DNA from: Aeromonas veronii
GTDB taxonomy: Bacteria; Pseudomonadota; Gammaproteobacteria; Enterobacterales; Aeromonadaceae
DNA: 64,000 nt
Direction: 5' to 3'
Assembly: GCA_041319085.1 (NCBI GenBank)
Contig: CP101033.1
Span: 1,390,501-1,454,500, forward strand
Shown: positions 63,424 through 64,000 of the stretch, piece by piece
Position numbering within the stretch: position 1 is the first letter of the stretch
Layout: each line of letters begins with the position of its first letter
Made by a program: the position numbers and the translations under genes
The notes under the pieces: model-generated
Databases searched by the model: none
Told to the model about the DNA's origin: nothing
Seen by the model: the letters and a program-made list of their open reading frames with translations, nothing else

Positions 63424-64000
63424 GATCAGTCTGCTGGAAGCGGTCAACATGGCCCTTCACTACGAGATGGAACACGACCCGGATGTGGTGGTGCTGGGCG
63501 AGGATGTGGGGGTCAACGGCGGGGTGTTTCGCGCCACCGTGGGCCTGCGCGATAAGTTCGGTTTCAAGCGGGTGATCGACACGCCGCTGGCCGAGGGATT
63601 GATCGCCGGGGTGGCGGTCGGCATGGCGACCCAAGGGCTCAAGCCGGTGGCGGAGTTCCAGTTTCAGGGGTTCATCTTCCCCGGGATGGAGCAGATCATC
63701 TGTCAGGCGGCGCGGATGCGAAACCGTACCCGTGGCCGTCTCTCCTGTCCCCTTGTCTATCGCTCACCTTATGGTGCAGGCATTCACTCGCCGGAGCATC
63801 ACAGCGAGAGTGTCGAGGCGCTGTTTGCCCATATTCCGGGGCTACGGGTGGTGATCCCCTCCAGCCCGAGACGCGCCTATGGCCTGCTGCTCTCGGCCAT
63901 CCGCGATCCGGATCCCGTGATGTTTTTCGAACCGGACCGCATTTATCGCTCGATGAAATCCGAGGTGGTGGATGACGGTGTCGGCCTGCCGCTGGATGTC
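63416..64000 (+). CDS. 2-oxoacid dehydrogenase E1 component, beta subunit (cut by window end)
   Basis: The first 195 residues of a transketolase-like E1 beta. It begins MSEISLLEAVNMALHYEME, then DVVVLGEDVGVNGGVFRAT, RVIDTPLAEGLIAGVAVG (catalytic-loop Glu), KPVAEFQFQGFIFPG and RSPYGAGIHSPEHHSES, the usual beta-subunit order. AGGAGG precedes the ATG. The frame is open through the last base. With the alpha subunit it forms the heterotetramer; branched-chain use is favoured but not settled. Confidence 0.92.
   Translation, partial: MSEISLLEAVNMALHYEMEHDPDVVVLGEDVGVNGGVFRATVGLRDKFGFKRVIDTPLAEGLIAGVAVGMATQGLKPVAEFQFQGFIFPGMEQIICQAARMRNRTRGRLSCPLVYRSPYGAGIHSPEHHSESVEALFAHIPGLRVVIPSSPRRAYGLLLSAIRDPDPVMFFEPDRIYRSMKSEVVDDGVGLPLDV

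Overview
The window is 64 kb of GC-rich chromosomal DNA from a gammaproteobacterium, most probably Aeromonas. This rests on the bioA/bioBFCD, speA, asnS, tamAB, raiA and htpX repertoire, the codon bias, and E. coli-like tRNA-Tyr genes; no marker gene was compared, so the genus is inference. Almost all of it is densely packed core or semi-core genome. I see no integrase, intact insertion sequence, prophage or CRISPR array.

Layout. 1-6866: a divergent sulfur-stress locus. A sulfide:quinone oxidoreductase (cut by the window start) and a DUF2892 membrane protein read left; an ArsR-type regulator with the SqrR/BigR cysteine pair, two YeeE/YedE permease halves and an RND efflux pair read right. 6894-11138: a MacA-like adaptor, an ABC ATPase and two FtsX-type permeases. 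11482-18802: a PLP decarboxylase, an NAD(P)-binding protein, formate-THF ligase (with a relic of a second fhs 3' end beside it), an unknown protein, a LysR regulator divergent from YceI, and a membrane protein. 18985-25177: a SAHH-like protein missing catalytic residues, a SelT/W/H-family protein, pepT, a 1 kb region with a long speA leader, speA and a small unknown protein. 25361-34843: a chemotaxis receptor, a ridA-cyuA-yheO-like amino-acid operon, asnS, a small membrane protein, a haem-binding HAMP protein and bioA.

34880-41733: a face-to-face bio promoter/operator, bioBFCD, htpX and a MOSC/ferredoxin-reductase fusion. 42048-47266: a GltD-like NAD(P)H oxidoreductase overlapping pyruvate:ferredoxin oxidoreductase. 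47507-55887: ppiC, a membrane protein, tamA-tamB, two identical tRNA-Tyr genes, an unknown protein and raiA with a perfect CRP site. 56256-64000: a GAF-PAS-GGDEF-EAL protein, slt, a LacI-family regulator, and the E1 alpha and E1 beta genes of a 2-oxoacid dehydrogenase, the latter cut by the window end.

The parts most worth following up are the sulfide-responsive locus with its RND pump, the speA leader (41-codon upstream ORF followed by a possible pseudoknot), the SAHH-like pseudoenzyme, the two-gene pyruvate:NAD(P) oxidoreductase-like pair, the haem-HAMP protein with no output domain, and the 21-codon coupling ORF between tamA and tamB. Functions are assigned from motifs read by eye; no database search was run.
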